Positions 39,698 through 44,100 of a DNA stretch of 44,100 bases are shown piece after piece (within the stretch, counting starts at the first letter, position 1; each line of letters begins with the position of its first letter). The stretch lies in IMG/VR virus record IMGVR_UViG_3300047547_000029, positions 1-44,100 of that record. One strand, 5' to 3'. The notes beneath the pieces were generated by a model. That model made no database searches, was not told the DNA's origin, and saw nothing but the letters and a program-made list of their open reading frames with translations. The translations under genes were made by a program, and so were the position numbers. The stretch comes from a virus.

Positions 39698-40004
39698 TTA
39701 GCACTACCTCTATTACTTTTTTGAAGTTAGAATAATTGGATCGTGTATATTCTTCCAACTTAGTTTTATTTACGTCTAAGCTATTTATCTTGTTAATAAA
39801 TGTCTCTGACAATAATATATTGGTACCATCGTCTAACTTGAATGGTATTTTGTTCAGAAAGTTTTCTTTTAACTTATACTCAATAACATATTCGTCTAGT
39901 GTGAACCTATCATTGTCTATAGACTCACAAATAGACGCATATCTTTTTTGAGTTATCTTCTGTCCTTTGTCAAAGATAACATTCGCTAGACGAGTAGTAT
40001 CCAT
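39684..40004 (-). CDS. Unknown head-operon protein (gp68 position)
   Basis: 106 residues, Asn/Lys-rich and helical (KITQKRYASICESIDNDRFTLDEYVIEYKLKENFLNK and a C-terminal RSNYSNFKKVIEVVL). It starts at the last base of the gene 67 stop. In T4 this slot holds gp68, a prohead core protein of 141 residues. Position suggests a core role, but sequence resemblance is not evident to me. Confidence 0.65.
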   Translation of the reverse strand: MDTTRLANVIFDKGQKITQKRYASICESIDNDRFTLDEYVIEYKLKENFLNKIPFKLDDGTNILLSETFINKINSLDVNKTKLEEYTRSNYSNFKKVIEVVLNGSN

Positions 40005-40159
40005 TATTTCTGTTCAGATTTGTTAAAGAATGATTTTGCTACTTCTTTGCGCATATTAGCAACAATTGAAGACATCTTGTCTTGCATTGTTTTTTCAAAT
40101 ACACGTTTAGCATCAGTCATCTTATTCTCGATGATTAATTTTGAAAAATTATCTGGCAT
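40004..40159 (-). CDS. 67: Small prohead core protein gp67-like
   Basis: 51 residues: starts MPDNFSKLIIENKMTDAKRV and ends FFNKSEQK, helical and basic. It is joined to portal gene 20 and to the next gene by TAATG one-base overlaps, in the exact place of T4 gene 67 (80 residues), with GGAG ahead of the ATG. The conserved FxxLIxEKKxxxAKxxFE-like start supports gp67. It would be part of the scaffold core and cleaved at maturation. Confidence 0.7.
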   Translation of the reverse strand: MPDNFSKLIIENKMTDAKRVFEKTMQDKMSSIVANMRKEVAKSFFNKSEQK

Positions 40160-41667
40160 TATTCTCCACCTTCCATTGTTTGTAATGCTGGTAACTCTTG
40201 AGGAGCTAACTTCATTGCTTCTGCATTTTCTTCAGCAATTTTCTCGATTTCAGCATCAGTTAGTTTCAACACCTTCTTGCGAACATACATAGGTGAAAAA
40301 TATGTTCCAACTAATGGAATAACTCTTTCAGCCATGTTTATTCTGTTTTCTAGTATTTCTGCATCTTTGAGTTCAGTGAAATGGTTATCACGTAAAAAGT
40401 CAATTGTGATACGTGACTTAATGAAATCCCAATCCTCAGGTGTTATAATTCCTTTAAGAATTAACTGAACACGTAGAGCTTGCAAAAACACAACTGCAAA
40501 TTTGTTTCTTAGTCTATCAATAAACTTACTGAATTTAACTTCATCGCGAGTTATTTCTTGACTGCGACCTAGACTAAAATTTGCATCTGGTCTAACTCTA
40601 GACATTGGTATGTTTAGAGAAGCAAACAGTTTATTTAAAAAGTATGTGACATTGTCCATTTGTCCAGTTATGTTTTCACTGGGCAACGTTTGAATTTCAG
40701 TGGTGCGACCATTTGACCGTCTAGGTAACCAATAGTCTTCCAACATTGTGGTATGCACTCTATCATCTTTGATTTCACCATTAGCTGAATCATAGACAAT
40801 TTTGTTCTTGTACTTCGTCATAATGTTTTGCATATACTGATCTGCTTTTTGCTTTGGCATATCAGCAATATCAATATAAAACACTCGACGAGATGGTGCT
40901 CTGGATAAAGTATAAATCAGAGCTGCGTCTTCCATGTATCGCAATTGATTGGAAGGCTTTATTGCTTTGTGGAGATATGATATAGCATTACCATGCTCAT
41001 CAGTCAATCCGCTTGGTGTGTAGATAACAGTATCAGGAGATAGCTTGATGCCATTTTGTCCTGTCTGTGTACCTGCTTCATTGTATACAAAGTATTCATC
41101 TACTCCAACTACAACGTCAACACCACCAGCGTTTTTCTTCTTAACAATATCTCTTACTTTTTTTGTCTTACGTGGGTCTAGTACGCGAATGTCTTGGATG
41201 CCTGAAGCTAAATCTGCTTCATCAACAATAATCTGTCCGTAAATCTTGCCATCAATGTACCATTGTCTAAACATATCATGACCATTCTCACGAAATTGTA
41301 GAATAGAGATAATAGTATCAAATTCCTGAGTAATTGATTGTACAATTTCCTCAGGAATATCATTTTCTTCAGACCGGACATTTATTGTAACTGGCGGTCT
41401 TTCTTCTTCAACTACAACTGATTCATTGACAATATCTTCAATAGCGCTATCGATTTCTGCAACTTGTGACATTGATCGATACTTATTGATTAGATCAACT
41501 TCATTGGTTAGTTTCTTGTTAAGGTCAAGAAAATATCCATATGCATTAGCACCAGATGAAGTTACTTCATTTTCAATTGCTCCGTCATTTGCAGACGGGC
41601 TCGTAAGAGAGGGTAAAGAATCTCTCTTACGAATCTCAAAACCAAAAATTTTATATGAATCAGCCAT
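40159..41667 (-). CDS. 20: Portal protein gp20
   Basis: 502 residues (T4 gp20 524). The dodecameric portal through which DNA is packaged and ejected and on which the head starts. Marks include YRSMSQVAEIDSAIEDIVNESVV, FRQWYIDGKIYGQIIVDEAD, GIQDIRVLDPRKTKKVRDI, ALIYTLSRAPSRRVFYIDIADMPKQKADQYMQNIMTKYKNK, MLEDYWLPRRSNGRTTEIQTLPS, and FSKFIDRLRNKF. The C-terminus is acidic. Very well conserved. Confidence 0.97.
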   Translation of the reverse strand: MADSYKIFGFEIRKRDSLPSLTSPSANDGAIENEVTSSGANAYGYFLDLNKKLTNEVDLINKYRSMSQVAEIDSAIEDIVNESVVVEEERPPVTINVRSEENDIPEEIVQSITQEFDTIISILQFRENGHDMFRQWYIDGKIYGQIIVDEADLASGIQDIRVLDPRKTKKVRDIVKKKNAGGVDVVVGVDEYFVYNEAGTQTGQNGIKLSPDTVIYTPSGLTDEHGNAISYLHKAIKPSNQLRYMEDAALIYTLSRAPSRRVFYIDIADMPKQKADQYMQNIMTKYKNKIVYDSANGEIKDDRVHTTMLEDYWLPRRSNGRTTEIQTLPSENITGQMDNVTYFLNKLFASLNIPMSRVRPDANFSLGRSQEITRDEVKFSKFIDRLRNKFAVVFLQALRVQLILKGIITPEDWDFIKSRITIDFLRDNHFTELKDAEILENRINMAERVIPLVGTYFSPMYVRKKVLKLTDAEIEKIAEENAEAMKLAPQELPALQTMEGGE

Positions 41668-41673
41668 TTATGA

Positions 41674-42204
41674 TTAACTGTTAACGTCAGTATCAACAAA
41701 GTAGTTATAAGCAAATACGCATTGGAACTGCTCAACTTGGTTGTTAGCATCGAATGCCAACTCAATTGGACCAACATCAATAGGCATTGCATCAATTAAC
41801 TTGATAGTCTTTAATACTTCGCCATTACGACCGAGTTGTTTAACAACTAAGTCAGTTTGGTACAATGCTGGTTGAACAATACCAGTGTTATTGCTGATGT
41901 TATTGATACCATGACTCCAACGAGTCAATGCATCCTTCACTAGGAAGTTTTCGTTGTATACAGTTACAGTCCATGGTGCAAAGTCACGTTCACCTGCAAC
42001 GTTGATTGAGCGTCCTTGGTAGAACACAGGAACTGCTGCAATAGTGCTTGCAGGTAGAGAAGCTGCTCTTACGTGAAATTGACCAAGTAGTGAAGCAGTA
42101 GTGCCATTGGACACGAAACTAGGAAAGTTTAGTTCCACTCTGAACTGGTTTGGGCGAACCAATCCGTTGCCAATCGATGCACGGAAACCGGTAATATCTG
42201 CCAT
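41674..42204 (-). CDS. 19: Tail tube protein gp19
   Basis: 176 residues (T4 gp19 163). Hexameric rings of this protein form the inner tail tube. Marks: NGLVRPNQFRVELNFPSFV, FHVRAASLPASTIAAVPVFYQGRSINVAGERDFAPWTVTVYNEN, LTRWSHGINN and the closing FQCVFAYNYFVD. The ATG is preceded by AAAGGA. It lies 6 nt before gene 20. Confidence 0.97.
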   Translation of the reverse strand: MADITGFRASIGNGLVRPNQFRVELNFPSFVSNGTTASLLGQFHVRAASLPASTIAAVPVFYQGRSINVAGERDFAPWTVTVYNENFLVKDALTRWSHGINNISNNTGIVQPALYQTDLVVKQLGRNGEVLKTIKLIDAMPIDVGPIELAFDANNQVEQFQCVFAYNYFVDTDVNS

Positions 42205-42233
42205 TTGTGAAATCCTTTAGAATCTGTTAATAT

Positions 42234-42240
42234 TATTTAG
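42234..42240 (-). promoter_or_regulatory. Late promoter-like element CTAAATA before gene 19
   Basis: CTAAATA (minus, 42240-42234) lies 29 nt before the gene 19 ATG, at the foot of a hairpin AGGTGGGA/TCCCACCT (42239-42246 and 42255-42262) in the gap after gene 18. The hairpin lacks a U-run. Confidence 0.35.
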
Positions 42241-42270
42241 GTGGGAGTATTTCATCCCACCTTGATTTAG

Positions 42271-44100
42271 TTATAGTTCGATTTCAGCGAACGAAGCACT
42301 TGTTTTTGTAGCAATAAAATTCAAGCTAATGAAGCGAATAGAACGAACAGGCTTAATAAAGATGTTTGCACGTAACTCGTTAGCATCAATCGTATCTGGG
42401 GTGTTTACAGTTGCACCAACATCTACGAAGAAGTCAGTGATACCTTGACGGCCCTTAACATCACGTAGCAATGGAGTAATAGTGCCAGCAAATAGTTGAC
42501 GAGTCAACTCAGTATTCTGTTCAAACAAGTAATACTTGGATGCTTGCGCAACTGCTTTTTCTAGCAAGATAAACAAACGACGAACGTTGATTGCATCAAA
42601 TGCACTTGGTCTACGCATCATTGTCTTATCACCAAACAACACAGTACCTTCACCAGGGAAAGCTACAACTGGGTTGATATTGCGCTTGAACAATTCATCA
42701 CGTGCAGCCTTATCGGGGTTATATGCTAGACGAGTAACATTCTTAATTTGACCGCGATTTAGACCAGCAGGTGAATACCAGGATTCAGCAACAGCATCAG
42801 TGCGAGCACATAGACCAGCAACGTCGCCGTTCATTGGAACCCATCTGTAAACATCGCTGTATTTGTCGTATTGGTATTTGAAGCCAGTGTCACATACACC
42901 ATATGAACTGGAAACATTGACTGTGTTGTACCAAGCAATGATCTTCTCAGTTGATTCAGAAGTATCACCAATGATTGGTGAATTGTCTGCAACGTTTACA
43001 GGTGATACAAATGCAACACAGTCTTTACGATATTCAGCAATGTTTTGAATAACATAACGTTGAACATCTGGACTTACTTTGCCAGTGAACACCAATGAAA
43101 TGTCAATCTGTTCAACTTGCTTGAATACGTCATATGCAGTTTGTAGTTCACCATCTGATGCAGCAGCACCGTTGGAACCACCTGACAATGAACGAGTAAC
43201 TGGCTTCTTTAGATCTTTGAAGTCGGTGCTTGCAACAACAATGCCACCAAAATCAGTACCAGTTGTTGTTACATCAGCTGTATCAGGGTGATCCATCCAC
43301 CAAATGTATGCACTGTTTTTCAATACGTTTTTGTAGTAACCAGAAGTGCCATCAAAACGCAATGCATCAGATGCTTTGGAGATGTTGTCATATGTTTCTA
43401 GTACAGTACCAGGCGTACCACTGAACAAACCATCTTCATCAATAACAACTAGGTGTAGACCATCATTGGCTGCGTTCATGCTTACTGCACGGTTGCTGTC
43501 AACAGGTGCGCTGTTGAATAGGCTGTGATATTCCCACTTACCAGTTGCAGTTAAACCAGACGCAGTTACTGAATAGTTACTGTCTACAGTTGCTGAACCA
43601 CCAGAAGAAATACCAGTGATTTGTTTAACAATGGTTGAACCACCAGTAGTAATGGAAATGAATGAACCAACAGTTAACTCAGTATCAAACGCAGTGCTTA
43701 CACCAGATACAATATTAGAACCACTGGATACGCTAACAGTACCAGTTAAAGTTCTGCTGTATGTAGCTGCATCAGCCATGGAAATTCTCAATGAATCACC
43801 AATTGAACCAGGGTACTTTGCTGCGAACATACCAACTGCGGCTTCACCATTGGAAAAGCTAAGTTCATATGCAATTTCGTTTGCAATTTTGATTGGTGAG
43901 CCAGTAGCAACTGAGTTGGTCTGCGATGCAGTTCCAACACGAACAAGCATTAGATTGTTTGAATAATCTAAGAAGTTTTTTGCAGTGAAGAATGATGCAA
44001 AATTAGTGTTGTTTGGTTTACCGAAACGTGAAACAAGAATTGCTTCATTAGTAACTTGCGTTACATCATTTACTGGACCCCAACCAAATTCACCAACGAA
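42271..44100 (-). CDS. 18: Tail sheath protein gp18, 5' end outside window
   Basis: 609 residues are visible; the frame remains open to the window edge (GEFGWGPVNDVTQVTNEAIL lies upstream of an internal Met at 43950). T4 gp18 has 659. It forms the contractile sheath. Typical parts: RFGKPNNTNFASFFTAKNFLDYSNNLMLVRVG, the C-terminal WYSPAGLNRGQIKNVTRLAYNP, then NPVVAFPGEGTVLFGDKTM, NVRRLFILLEKAVAQASKYYLFEQN and the last strand IRFISLNFIATKTSASF. The variable outer domain (about residues 100-250 of the visible part) is rich in Ser, Gly and Thr. Confidence 0.97.
   Translation of the reverse strand, partial: FVGEFGWGPVNDVTQVTNEAILVSRFGKPNNTNFASFFTAKNFLDYSNNLMLVRVGTASQTNSVATGSPIKIANEIAYELSFSNGEAAVGMFAAKYPGSIGDSLRISMADAATYSRTLTGTVSVSSGSNIVSGVSTAFDTELTVGSFISITTGGSTIVKQITGISSGGSATVDSNYSVTASGLTATGKWEYHSLFNSAPVDSNRAVSMNAANDGLHLVVIDEDGLFSGTPGTVLETYDNISKASDALRFDGTSGYYKNVLKNSAYIWWMDHPDTADVTTTGTDFGGIVVASTDFKDLKKPVTRSLSGGSNGAAASDGELQTAYDVFKQVEQIDISLVFTGKVSPDVQRYVIQNIAEYRKDCVAFVSPVNVADNSPIIGDTSESTEKIIAWYNTVNVSSSYGVCDTGFKYQYDKYSDVYRWVPMNGDVAGLCARTDAVAESWYSPAGLNRGQIKNVTRLAYNPDKAARDELFKRNINPVVAFPGEGTVLFGDKTMMRRPSAFDAINVRRLFILLEKAVAQASKYYLFEQNTELTRQLFAGTITPLLRDVKGRQGITDFFVDVGATVNTPDTIDANELRANIFIKPVRSIRFISLNFIATKTSASFAEIEL

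Noticed and set aside
1-44100. CRISPR arrays, insertion sequences, integrase or attachment sites
   Set aside because: No regularly spaced repeats, transposase, integrase or terminal inverted repeats were seen. The mobile elements are the intein and homing endonucleases only.

Overview
The window is a piece of an AT-rich, T4-superfamily myovirus (contractile tail, tevenvirinae-like). It carries recognisable counterparts of the T4 core: replication and recombination genes (uvsX, a gene-40-position protein, 41, 46, 47, 32, 59), late transcription genes (55, 33), head genes (20, 67, 21, 22, 23, 4), neck gene 13, tail genes 18 and 19, baseplate genes (54/48-like, 53, 27-like, 5) and RNA ligase 1. 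The proteins are far from T4 itself. They resemble marine T4-like phages (for example, the gp32 zinc cysteines are missing). No host can be named from the sequence. I saw no tRNA, CRISPR array, integrase or insertion sequence.

Layout. 1-7.7 kb (minus): a partial unknown protein, queD, queE, a small protein, then a fractured replicative helicase gene 41, a gene-40-position protein, uvsX, a SLOG protein and two small genes. 7.7-8.1 kb: a non-coding, hairpin-rich stretch behind a consensus sigma70 promoter. 8.1-8.6 kb (minus): gene 4. 8.6-14.2 kb (plus): a baseplate/hub operon interrupted by an ADP-ribosyltransferase-like gene. 14.3-17.6 kb (plus): 55, 47, 46. 17.6-19.4 kb (plus): two virion/fibre-like proteins. 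19.5-21.2 kb (plus): 33, 59, 32, closed by a bidirectional terminator. 21.3-24.1 kb (minus): neck gp13 and a 677-residue repeat protein. 24.1-33.5 kb (plus): early accessory genes, many with their own TTGACA-N16/17-TAYAAT promoters. These include a VWA/HExxH protein, an AAA+ ATPase, a MoxR-type ATPase, a small exported peptide, a nucleotidyltransferase-fold protein, a NYN/PIN-like protein and RNA ligase 1. 33.6-34.3 kb (minus): small late genes. 34.4-36.1 kb (plus): a free-standing homing endonuclease. 36.2-44.1 kb (minus): head and tail operon 18-19-20-67-unknown-unknown-21-22-23 in transcription order.

The most striking element is gene 41. Its first 368 codons end in an N-intein, a Vsr-like endonuclease gene follows, and a third ORF carries a C-intein followed by the last 103 codons of the helicase. 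The spliced product would be 471 residues, close to the 475 of T4 gp41. This is the fractured-gene/split-intein arrangement, with extra oddities: a long N-terminal extension on the C-intein half and an RNA hairpin over the endonuclease start codon.

Other points of interest are several early genes whose start codon lies only 6-8 nt after the -10 box (predicted leaderless mRNAs), the structured non-coding region at 7.8-8.1 kb, an Alt-like ADP-ribosyltransferase inside the baseplate hub operon, a MoxR/VWA/AAA module, and a perfect promoter containing a palindrome that points antisense into the major capsid gene.
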